From: Chryseobacterium carnipullorum
GTDB lineage: Bacteria; Bacteroidota; Bacteroidia; Flavobacteriales; Weeksellaceae
DNA length: 64,000 nucleotides
Assembly: GCF_900142785.1 (NCBI RefSeq)
Contig: NZ_FRCD01000005.1
Span: 178,610 to 242,609, forward strand
Direction of reading: 5' to 3'
Each line of letters starts with the position of its first letter. Position 1 is the stretch's first letter. Both the position numbers and the translations under genes were made by a program. The notes under the pieces were generated by a model, which was not told where the DNA came from, ran no database searches, and worked only from the letters and a program-made list of their open reading frames with translations. Positions 52,401-60,237 of the stretch are shown here, in pieces.

Positions 52401-52691
52401 TTGCTATTCTTAAAGCCAAAATTAAAAACTATTATCAATAATCTGAGAGCTAAAGAAACGGGAGTTATTTCTATGATGGGCTATCCACAGCTTGGTGGTG
52501 GTGTTATCAAATCTTATTATGTAAAAAAAGGAGATAAGGTCATGTGGCTTCACAAGGATGACTTTGACGATCATTACGATGTCCTTTTTGTCGACAATGC
52601 TGAATTCATGAAAAAATATCCTAAAAACGCTGTTGAAAGAGATTATTTAAGCTTCCTGATCAACAAATACACTGCGATGAGCAACGGATAA
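52401..52691 (+). CDS. hypothetical protein
   Basis: A 96-residue frame from a TTG codon. The C-terminal 70 residues from MMGYPQLGGGVIKSYYVKKGDKVMW look like a real small beta-rich domain with an acidic DDFDDHYDVLFVDNAEF segment. The first 25 residues are basic and may not be translated. I do not recognise the family. It lies between the divergent hutH gene and uvrC. Confidence 0.5.
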   Translation: MLFLKPKLKTIINNLRAKETGVISMMGYPQLGGGVIKSYYVKKGDKVMWLHKDDFDDHYDVLFVDNAEFMKKYPKNAVERDYLSFLINKYTAMSNG

Positions 52692-52767
52692 AATATTTTA
52701 ATCATATCACTACAACTGCAGAAAATTCTGTAATTTTTTTGTTCTTTTAAATCCCGGATGGATTCCG

Positions 52768-52775
52768 TAATTTTG
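52768..52775 (+). promoter_or_regulatory. -7 element of uvrC (TAATTTTG)
   Basis: Perfect TAnnTTTG only 4 bp before the uvrC ATG; with normal spacing the transcript would start at or next to the A of ATG, i.e. a leaderless mRNA. Confidence 0.45.
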
Positions 52776-52779
52776 TTAT

Positions 52780-54573
52780 ATGAATCCTTCTTTAGAATTA
52801 CAGCTTAAAACTTTACCATCAGAGCCAGGCGTTTATCGTTATTATGATAAAAACGATCAATTGCTGTATGTAGGAAAGGCCAAACACTTAAAGAAAAGGG
52901 TTCTCTCCTACTTCAATAAAAATCTTCCCGGCTACCGTATCAAAATAATGGTCGGAAAGATTGTACGCTTGGAAACAACGATCGTTAACAGTGAATACGA
53001 CGCGCTTTTACTTGAAAATAACCTGATCAAGGAACACCGCCCTTTTTACAATGTATTGTTGAAGGATGATAAAACCTATCCTTGGATCTGCATTAAAAAC
53101 GAAAACTTTCCAAGAATTTTCCTGACCCGGAATGTGGTCAAAGACGGATCTGAATATTACGGACCCTATGCTAAAGTGCGTCCCGCAAAGATTTTACTTG
53201 ATACTATTAAACATATTTATAAGCTCAGAACTTGCAACCTTAATCTTTCACCTAACAAAATAGAGGAAGGAAAATATAAAGTCTGTCTGGAATATCATAT
53301 AAAAAACTGTGAAGGACCTTGTGAGGATCTGGAAAGCAAAGAAGATTATGATGAAAAGATAGATGCCATCCGGGGAATTATTAAAGGGGATTTCCGGAAA
53401 GCAAAAGAATATCTTGTGAATCAGATGATGAAACAGGCAGAAAATCTTAAGTTTGAAGAGGCACAGATCATCAAGGAAAGACTGGATATCTTAGAAGATT
53501 ATCAGGCTAAAAACACGGTTGTCAACCCTAATATTGACGATGTGGATGTTTTTGGAATGACGAGTGATGAAACGGCTGCTTATGTGAATTTCTTTAAAAT
53601 CAGAAACGGAAATATTATCCAGAGTTTTACCACAGAAATTAAAAAAATTCTTGAGGAGACTGATGAGGATATTATGGAAGAAGCATTGATTGAAATCCGG
53701 CAGAAGTTCAGCTCTGATTCCAAAGAAGTCCTGCTTCCGTTCCATTTGTCTGTAGAAATCCCTGATGTAAAACTGATCGTTCCCAAGGTGGGTGATAAAA
53801 AAAGGATTGTGGAACTGTCAGAAAAAAATGCCAAAGAATATCGTTTAGAAAAATTAAAACAGGTACAGATCGTAGATCCGGAAAGACATACGAACAGAAT
53901 TATGGCTGAAATGCAGAAACTGCTTAGAATGCCTATAGAACCAAGACATATTGAAGGTTTTGATAACTCGAATATTCAGGGTACGAATCCTGTTTCTGCC
54001 TGCGTTGTTTTTAAAGACGGAAAGCCCAGCAAAGCGGATTACAGAATTTTTCACCCAAAAACGGTAGAAGGCGCCAATGATTTTGCTACGATGGAAGAAG
54101 TGATCTACCGGCGTTATAAAAGGTTACTGGACGAAGGAGAGGATCTTCCCCAGCTGATTCTGATCGATGGAGGTAAAGGACAGCTTTCTTCTGCTGTAAA
54201 AAGTTTAAAACTTTTAGGGCTTTACGGAAAAATTACCATTGTAGGGATCGCGAAAAGGCTTGAGGAAATTTTCTTTCCTGAAGACTCCATTCCGTTATAT
54301 CTGGATAAAAAATCGGAAACATTGAAAATTCTACAACGGGTAAGGGATGAAGCTCACCGTTTTGGGGTGAAACATCACAGAACGAGAAGAAAAAATTCAA
54401 CTATAAAATCTGAACTGGAAGAGATACCGGGTATCGGAGAAAAAACAATTGAGCTTCTCCTTTCTAAATTAAAATCGGTGAAACGAATCAAGGAATCGAG
54501 TTTGGAAACCCTCGAAGAGATTCTTGGAAAAAGTAAAGCGAAGGTCATTCATGATTTTTTCAATAGTCTTTAG
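52780..54573 (+). CDS. uvrC: excinuclease ABC subunit C
   Basis: A 597-residue nucleotide-excision-repair endonuclease that makes both incisions. Domains: GIY-YIG N-terminal nuclease (about 12-92, PGVYRYYDKNDQLLYVGKA), Cys-rich segment, UVR motif for UvrB contact (about 203-238), RNase H-like C-terminal nuclease (about 375-540, with GFDNSNIQGTNPVSACVVF and IDGGKGQLSSA) and helix-hairpin-helix motifs (545-597, EELEEIPGIGEKT-like). Complete. Confidence 0.96.
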   Translation: MNPSLELQLKTLPSEPGVYRYYDKNDQLLYVGKAKHLKKRVLSYFNKNLPGYRIKIMVGKIVRLETTIVNSEYDALLLENNLIKEHRPFYNVLLKDDKTYPWICIKNENFPRIFLTRNVVKDGSEYYGPYAKVRPAKILLDTIKHIYKLRTCNLNLSPNKIEEGKYKVCLEYHIKNCEGPCEDLESKEDYDEKIDAIRGIIKGDFRKAKEYLVNQMMKQAENLKFEEAQIIKERLDILEDYQAKNTVVNPNIDDVDVFGMTSDETAAYVNFFKIRNGNIIQSFTTEIKKILEETDEDIMEEALIEIRQKFSSDSKEVLLPFHLSVEIPDVKLIVPKVGDKKRIVELSEKNAKEYRLEKLKQVQIVDPERHTNRIMAEMQKLLRMPIEPRHIEGFDNSNIQGTNPVSACVVFKDGKPSKADYRIFHPKTVEGANDFATMEEVIYRRYKRLLDEGEDLPQLILIDGGKGQLSSAVKSLKLLGLYGKITIVGIAKRLEEIFFPEDSIPLYLDKKSETLKILQRVRDEAHRFGVKHHRTRRKNSTIKSELEEIPGIGEKTIELLLSKLKSVKRIKESSLETLEEILGKSKAKVIHDFFNSL

Positions 54574-54583
54574 GAAATAAAAA

Positions 54584-54617
54584 ATCCTTAACTCATTCTT
54601 TCGTTTGGGTTAAGGAT
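54584..54617. terminator. terminator between uvrC and a convergent gene
   Basis: Arms ATCCTTAAC (54584-54592) and GTTAAGGAT (54609-54617) around a T-rich loop; the minus strand has the better T-run. Confidence 0.7.
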
Positions 54618-54646
54618 CGTCTATCGTCTGATAGGATTCTATCAAT

Positions 54647-55399
54647 TTATTTTGATGAAAATACTTCTTTAGCAAACTCTCCGTTGGATTGCGGAATATC
54701 AATAACGATATTTCCATTTTCAAAATATCCAATGGTATAAGTTCCGTCTGCCAGTTTTACTCTGAAAACCTCTTTCTTTGAAGACGTTTTAAAAACAGCG
54801 AATGGCACAGAACTACCACTGTCCGCAAGGATAAACTGATTGGGATCAACCTGTATTTTCTGAAGGTTCAGCTTACCGTTCGTATATTTCCCTGATTTAC
54901 TTTCTGAAACAGATGAAGATGAAGGTTCATCTGTTTTATTTACAGATTGATTAGATACAGATTCTTTCTTTACAGTTTGCACGGTTTCTACAGGATAAGA
55001 AACCGGAACTGCTACGACAGCCTGTTTCAAAGCATCCTGAAACCCTTCTTTATATTCTTTGATGCTAGAAGATCCTTTAGAAGAAAAAAGAACCTTTTCA
55101 TTACAATCCTTAACTTCTATAAGGACCTTATTTTTTAAAAAGCTACTATTATCTAAAAGATTAGCATATAAAACGCTACAAGGATTATCCTTAGCTTCTG
55201 AAGGCCAATCAACTGATCCATTCACCACTGTATATTTTTTATTGGTCAGTCCCTTTACCAGTAATGCTTCCAGTCCATAAGGTTCTTTATCAAAATCTTT
55301 GAATTTTTCAGGAACAGAAATATATTTATAGTCTGAAACTTTCTGCCCAAAAAGCGCGGTTACCAAAAAAAATGATGCTAATACTGAAATCTTTTTCAT
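54647..55399 (-). CDS. secreted hypothetical protein
   Basis: A 250-residue protein with a signal peptide (MKKISVLASFFLVTALFG). Residues 20-125 form an alpha/beta region with YKYISVPEKFKDF, the C-terminal 60 residues a small beta domain; between them lies a Ser/Lys/Val low-complexity spacer (about 140-175). No family recognised. It is followed upstream on the same strand by a PorV/PorQ-like gene after 22 bp, so it may act with that outer-membrane protein. Confidence 0.7.
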   Translation of the reverse strand: MKKISVLASFFLVTALFGQKVSDYKYISVPEKFKDFDKEPYGLEALLVKGLTNKKYTVVNGSVDWPSEAKDNPCSVLYANLLDNSSFLKNKVLIEVKDCNEKVLFSSKGSSSIKEYKEGFQDALKQAVVAVPVSYPVETVQTVKKESVSNQSVNKTDEPSSSSVSESKSGKYTNGKLNLQKIQVDPNQFILADSGSSVPFAVFKTSSKKEVFRVKLADGTYTIGYFENGNIVIDIPQSNGEFAKEVFSSK

Positions 55400-55421
55400 T
55401 GCTTTAAATTACATTCTAAAA

Positions 55422-56504
55422 TTAGTCATTTCTAAATTGTCCCATATCCAATTTAAGAGAGAAAAAATTAGAATAGAAATTTGACCCTCCGATTCCGGAA
55501 TTGGTGATTGCATAATCTAAGGTAAGTCCTCTGTATTTGATTCCTATACCGGCACTTGGCTGGAAAGAAACTTTTCTCTTAAGATCTTCAATATCTGTGA
55601 TCGACTGGAATCTGTTGACCCCAAGTCTTACAAAGATCATTTTCTGATATCCAAGTTCAGCCCCCGCATAAGGTGTTAAACTTGCAAAATCCGTAGACAC
55701 CAAAGCTGCTGTTTTAGCAAAATCAACATTAATTCCTGCTTCCGGTAATACATAAAGACTGCTGTTAATATTGAATACTTTACTTGCCCCCACATTCAGT
55801 TTAGGCATCGTCAATTCCATTTTATCTTTTGGTGCCGGGTTAAACTCCTCACCGTTCACCACGGTTGAAAGTTCCTTCTGGTTAATACTCCAAAAGTTGA
55901 CCGTAGTAGTGGCATCACGCAACATCCCTCCGAATTTCCATCCGTTGTCAGCTTTATAAATGGCTCCGATATCAAAACCAAAACCATACCCGCTGGCAAA
56001 TTTTCCTACATTTCTGTACACAATTTTAGCATTCACCCCTACATCCAGTTTAGGATTTCCTGCAGGATGAAAGGCATAGGAAAGAATGGCCGCATAGTCA
56101 GACTGGGAAAATTTTGTGATTTTATCATAATCTATATTTCCTTCAGCATCGATCATCTGAGTAGTATTCAGGATATTGTCTACGCCTAATCTTACTACGG
56201 AAACTCCAAATACGCCTTCCTCCAATACTTTTGCATAGGCGAGATAATCGTATTTTGCAATTGATTCGAAATATTCTGCGTGCATTGCTGCTCCCTGCCA
56301 GTCTCTTTCAATCGCCATTAAACCAGCCGGGTTCCACATCGGGGAATACACATCATCCTGGTTGGATACTACAGCGCCTCCCATAGCGAGACCTCTGGCT
56401 CCAGCTCCGATATTTAAAAATTCATTGGAGTATTTTCTTATGATCTGAGATTGAGAAAGCCCAAACAGCAGTGAAAATGCAAGTAAAAAATATTTCTTCA
56501 TCAT
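55422..56504 (-). CDS. PorV/PorQ family outer-membrane protein
   Basis: A 360-residue beta-barrel with signal peptide. The mature protein starts with FLNIGAGARGLAMGGAVVSNQDDVYSPMWNPAGL (cut: the family opening with GAxxxxxGxA and NPAGL), typical of PorV and PorQ in the type IX secretion system. It ends in a Phe-rich strand. PorV is a T9SS shuttle protein; PorQ is also part of the machinery. Which of the two this is cannot be decided. The upstream DMT transporter gene is 13 bp away. Confidence 0.85.
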   Translation of the reverse strand: MMKKYFLLAFSLLFGLSQSQIIRKYSNEFLNIGAGARGLAMGGAVVSNQDDVYSPMWNPAGLMAIERDWQGAAMHAEYFESIAKYDYLAYAKVLEEGVFGVSVVRLGVDNILNTTQMIDAEGNIDYDKITKFSQSDYAAILSYAFHPAGNPKLDVGVNAKIVYRNVGKFASGYGFGFDIGAIYKADNGWKFGGMLRDATTTVNFWSINQKELSTVVNGEEFNPAPKDKMELTMPKLNVGASKVFNINSSLYVLPEAGINVDFAKTAALVSTDFASLTPYAGAELGYQKMIFVRLGVNRFQSITDIEDLKRKVSFQPSAGIGIKYRGLTLDYAITNSGIGGSNFYSNFFSLKLDMGQFRND

Positions 56505-56517
56505 ATAAATTTGATGC

Positions 56518-57405
56518 TTAGTTAAAGTTTTTTAGTTTTTTATTTTTTCTGGATTTCATTAATCCATTCACAATGATTGCCAGTATCATAACGCCTGAAG
56601 CTACATAAAATATCGGACTCATCTCTTCTGATTCCCCAAAGATAAAAAAAGCTAGTATAATTCCGTAGACCGGTTCTAAATTAACTGTTAAAATTAGCGT
56701 AAAGGGCGAAATATATTTCATCAGATTCACTGATTCCAACATAGGAAAAGCAGTAAAAACACTTGCCAACAAGCATATTAACGCCAGATCTCTGTAGTTT
56801 ATTTCATCCATTTGAAAAATCTGTCCGGTGGCCATATAAAATATAGACAGAACCAGCCAGCCACAGAATATTTCATAGAATATAATATTCCCTGAACTCG
56901 TTTTCCCAAACATCTTACCATTAAAAACACTGAAGACAGTCCCAAAAACCGCACAGAGAATCCCATAAATAATTCCTTCCTTAAAATGAAACTCTGTTTT
57001 AAAGATCATTAATATACAGGCCACAATCACCACACCCATAACGACTTCCGACAGATCAATCTTTCTTTTAAAAATAACAGGTTCTAAAATGGAGGCAAAT
57101 AAGGTGGAAAGGGATAAACAGCTTAACGCTATAGAAACATTGGAGACTTTAATGGAATAAAAAAAGCAATACCAGTGCAGTGCCATAGCACAACCAATAG
57201 CAGCCAGCTGGAAAAATATTTTCCAGGATACTTTGATACTCTCTTTTTTATAAATCCTGATGAATGCAAATAGAAATATGGCAGCAAACAGCATTCTGTA
57301 AAACACCAGAATCTGGGCATTGGCATGAATCAGCTTTCCCAAGATTGCAGTGAACCCCCATAAAAAAACAATCAAATGCAGTCTGAAAAGTGCTAATTTT
57401 TGCAT
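56518..57405 (-). CDS. EamA/DMT family transporter
   Basis: A 295-residue membrane protein with ten predicted helices in two EamA repeats (about 5-140 and 145-285), e.g. LIVFLWGFTAILGKLIHANA at the start and VNLEPVYGIILAFFIFGE in the second repeat, the classic EamA signature. Substrate unknown (metabolite or amino acid export). It is the first of three minus-strand genes ending at 54647. Confidence 0.9.
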   Translation of the reverse strand: MQKLALFRLHLIVFLWGFTAILGKLIHANAQILVFYRMLFAAIFLFAFIRIYKKESIKVSWKIFFQLAAIGCAMALHWYCFFYSIKVSNVSIALSCLSLSTLFASILEPVIFKRKIDLSEVVMGVVIVACILMIFKTEFHFKEGIIYGILCAVFGTVFSVFNGKMFGKTSSGNIIFYEIFCGWLVLSIFYMATGQIFQMDEINYRDLALICLLASVFTAFPMLESVNLMKYISPFTLILTVNLEPVYGIILAFFIFGESEEMSPIFYVASGVMILAIIVNGLMKSRKNKKLKNFN

Positions 57406-57639
57406 ATCCTATCTTCTGTAAATTTTTAACAGGCAAATTTACAAATAGGCTTTTACAAATCTCATAAAAAATATAAATTTTACCTTAATAAAAAAATAAT
57501 TAATCCGTTTTCATCTTACTTTTCCTGAATAATTTTCCACAATCAGCTGAAAATAGAAAATAAGGATCGTATTAAAACTTTATGTCAAATAAAAGAAGTA
57601 GTTATATCATGATGCCGTTGATGTATACCATAAAAATGT

Positions 57640-57647
57640 TAGATTTG
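57640..57647 (+). promoter_or_regulatory. promoter of GNAT gene (TAGATTTG with TTG at -33)
   Basis: TTG at 57618-57620 and TAGATTTG are 19 bp apart, ideal Bacteroidota spacing. The ATG at 57652 is 4 bp downstream, which suggests a leaderless message. Confidence 0.65.
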
Positions 57648-57651
57648 GGTA

Positions 57652-58179
57652 ATGAAGTTAAATAAAGACATTAGAATTAAGACAGATCGACTGTTGTTAC
57701 AACCCGTAGAAGAATGGTATGTGGATGATATCAATACCTATTTCACTTCAGAAATTACAAGATATATGCCTTTCAACCCGGAAGGAGACAGAAATGATAT
57801 TCTAAAGTTTGTGGAAGATTCAAAAAGATCACTTTCAGATAATACCGACCTGGTAATGGTTGTGATTGACTCTAAAAACAACTTTTTAGGCTGCTGTGGT
57901 ATCCATAATAGAACAGAAGAATCGGTAGAACTGGGTCTATGGTTAAAAAAGAGCGCACAAGGTATAGGCCTGGGAACAGAAATCATAAAAGCCCTTATTG
58001 AATTTTTAGAAAATAATTTCACATTTAAATATATCCTGTACCCCGTAGATCAGAATAATACGGCCAGCAGGAAAATACCGGAAAAATTAGGTTTTAGACC
58101 ATATACAAAATATAAGAGATATAAAACTCAATCATCCTTTCTCCATATTATCGAATACAGGAAATATTACTCAGCATAA
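57652..58179 (+). CDS. RimJ/RimL-like GNAT N-acetyltransferase
   Basis: A 175-residue acetyltransferase of the ribosomal-protein-type GNAT subgroup: IRIKTDRLLLQPVEEWYV at the start, ELGLWLKKSAQGIGLGTEIIKALIEF with the acetyl-CoA loop, and VDQNNTASRKIPEKLGF near the end. Substrate unknown. Isolated gene. Confidence 0.92.
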   Translation: MKLNKDIRIKTDRLLLQPVEEWYVDDINTYFTSEITRYMPFNPEGDRNDILKFVEDSKRSLSDNTDLVMVVIDSKNNFLGCCGIHNRTEESVELGLWLKKSAQGIGLGTEIIKALIEFLENNFTFKYILYPVDQNNTASRKIPEKLGFRPYTKYKRYKTQSSFLHIIEYRKYYSA

Positions 58180-58218
58180 TTTTTCATGAATCTTTTCCTC
58201 CTTTTAATAATATGAGCA

Positions 58219-58333
58219 CAAAAAACCCTGAAAATTTGTTCAACGTTCAGGGCCTTCAAATAATAAACTATTAAAAAAATAAACTAGGAACTTAGAGTAT
58301 TTAACAAGGAATATTATCCCTATAACTCTGAAG
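58219..58333 (-). ncRNA. candidate small RNA ending in a Rho-independent terminator
   Basis: On the minus strand a -7-like box TAACTTTA (58341-58334) is followed by about 100 bp without a credible frame. A foldable segment comes next (ACTTCAGAGT and ACTCTAAGT near 58334-58285). The end is a terminator: CCCTGAA (58226-58232) pairs with TTCAGGG (58246-58252), followed by six T residues. No gene on that strand needs a terminator here, so a small RNA is the simplest reading. Transcript start and identity are uncertain. Confidence 0.4.
58220..58252 (-). terminator. terminator without an upstream protein gene
   Basis: Hairpin with arms 58226-58232 and 58246-58252 and a six-base minus-strand T-run at 58220-58225. 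Confidence 0.75.
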
Positions 58334-58482
58334 TAAAGTTAGAAAAAATATTAATAATTTAAAAACATTTTTTTGTTAAAAGTTTCACAAATTTCTGAGA
58401 ACCAATATATTAAACACTTGTTTTACTTCAGTCCGGATTCATTTTAAAAATAGTATCTTTAGCCGTAAAAAATTGAAATTTT

Positions 58483-60111
58483 ATGGACCTTGAATTCAAC
58501 AAACGGGAAGATCAAAATAGATTAAAATTATCCGATCTCAATCAATTGCTCGCTGAAATAAAAAAAGGAGGCGGTGAAAAGAGGCTTCAAAAGCTTCGTG
58601 ATGAAGGAAAAATGACAGCAAGAGAAAGAGTTGAATATCTTCTCGACAAAGGTTCAGATTCCATAGAAATTGGTGCGTTTGCCGGTTATGAAATGTATCA
58701 GGAACACGGCGGATGTCCAAGCGGAGGAGTTGTGGTTGTCATGGGATATGTTTCAGGCAGACAGTGTCTGGTTGTTGCGAATGATGCATCTGTAAAAGCA
58801 GGCGCATGGTTTCCTATCACGGGAAAGAAAAACCTCAGAGCCCAGGAGATTGCAATGGAAAATAAACTTCCGATTATCTATCTTGTAGACTCTGCCGGCG
58901 TTTATCTTCCTATGCAGGATGAAATTTTCCCAGATAAAGAACACTTTGGAAGAATTTTTAGAAATAATGCTAAAATGAGCTCCATGGGAATTGTTCAGAT
59001 CTCTGCAGTAATGGGAAGCTGCGTTGCGGGAGGTGCTTATCTTCCTATTATGAGTGATGAAGCTATGATTGTAGATAAAACAGGTTCTATATTCCTTGCA
59101 GGAAGTTATCTGGTAAAGGCTGCTATCGGTGAAAGTGTGGATAATGAGACTTTAGGAGGCGCTACTACACACTGCTCAATTTCAGGAGTTACAGATTATA
59201 AGGCTAAAGATGATAAAGATGCTTTAAACCGAATCAAAAACATCATGAAATCTCTTGGAAGCACTGAAAAAGCTGGCTTTGACAGAATTGAAAGCTTCCC
59301 TCCAAAGGAAAATCCTGAGAATATTTTCGGAATTGTACCTGTTTCCAGAGCGGAACAGTATGATACCTATGAAATCATCAAATGTCTGGTTGATCATTCA
59401 GAATACGAAGAATATAAACCGGATTACGGAAAAAGCATTATCTGTGCAACGGCTAGAATTGACGGCTGGTCCGTTGGAATTGTTGCCAATCAAAGAAAAC
59501 TGGTAAAAAGCGGAAAAGGGGAAATGCAGTTCGGTGGTGTTATCTATTCAGACTCTGCAGATAAATCAACCAGATTTATCGCGAACTGTAACCAGAGAAA
59601 GATTCCTTTAGTATTCCTTCAGGATGTTACAGGATTCATGGTCGGTTCAAAGTCAGAACAAGGCGGTATTATTAAGGATGGAGCCAAAATGGTCAATGCC
59701 GTTTCTAATTCTGTAGTTCCAAAATTCACGATTATTACAGGAAATTCTTACGGAGCCGGGAATTATGCGATGTGTGGTAAAGCTTATGATCCGAGATTAA
59801 TTGTAGCGTGGCCTTGGGCAGATCTTGCTGTAATGGGTGGCTCTCAGGCAGCCAAAGTTTTAGTTCAGATTCAGGAATCCACTTTAAAAAAGCAGGGTAA
59901 AGAAATCTCTGAGGAAGAACACAATGAAATTCTGGATACCATTACGAAAAGATACCAGAAGCAGACAGAAGCCACTTATGCAGCTGCAAGGCTTTGGACA
60001 GATGCCATCATCAATCCTACGGATACAAGAAAATGGATTTCTATGGGAATTGAAGCTGCTAACCACGCTCCCATTACGGAAAAATTTAACTTAGGAGTTA
60101 TTCAGGTATGA
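58483..60111 (+). CDS. acyl-CoA carboxylase beta (carboxyltransferase) subunit
   Basis: A 542-residue biotin-dependent carboxyltransferase with two crotonase-like halves, oxyanion-hole glycine motifs in ISAVMGSCVAGGAYLPIMSDE and TIITGNSYGAGNYAMCGKAYDP. The size and the SMGIVQIS region suit propionyl-, methylcrotonyl- or acetyl-CoA carboxylases; the acyl substrate cannot be settled by eye. No biotin carboxylase or biotin carrier gene is near, so its partner is encoded elsewhere. Confidence 0.93.
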   Translation: MDLEFNKREDQNRLKLSDLNQLLAEIKKGGGEKRLQKLRDEGKMTARERVEYLLDKGSDSIEIGAFAGYEMYQEHGGCPSGGVVVVMGYVSGRQCLVVANDASVKAGAWFPITGKKNLRAQEIAMENKLPIIYLVDSAGVYLPMQDEIFPDKEHFGRIFRNNAKMSSMGIVQISAVMGSCVAGGAYLPIMSDEAMIVDKTGSIFLAGSYLVKAAIGESVDNETLGGATTHCSISGVTDYKAKDDKDALNRIKNIMKSLGSTEKAGFDRIESFPPKENPENIFGIVPVSRAEQYDTYEIIKCLVDHSEYEEYKPDYGKSIICATARIDGWSVGIVANQRKLVKSGKGEMQFGGVIYSDSADKSTRFIANCNQRKIPLVFLQDVTGFMVGSKSEQGGIIKDGAKMVNAVSNSVVPKFTIITGNSYGAGNYAMCGKAYDPRLIVAWPWADLAVMGGSQAAKVLVQIQESTLKKQGKEISEEEHNEILDTITKRYQKQTEATYAAARLWTDAIINPTDTRKWISMGIEAANHAPITEKFNLGVIQV

Positions 60112-60164
60112 AAATATTAACCTTATACTAATAATATATTTATTTCTTTAATACATATCAATAA

Positions 60165-60206
60165 AACGGCAATATGATACATCATTCATGTTGCCGTTGC
60201 TTTTTA
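60165..60206 (+). terminator. terminator of the carboxylase gene
   Basis: Arms AACGGCAA (60165-60172) and TTGCCGTT (60191-60198) then CTTTTT. Confidence 0.8.
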
Positions 60207-60237
60207 TTGATTAACTTTATAAAAAAATCACCACATC

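Larger units (their letters stand above)
58180..58482. other. intergenic region with a candidate small RNA
   Basis: A 303-bp AT-rich gap between the GNAT and carboxylase genes. It includes a strong minus-strand hairpin terminator and a -7-like box on the same strand (see next entries); the right third is poly-A/T without visible features. A TATCTTTA box near 58455 may serve the carboxylase gene. Confidence 0.5.
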
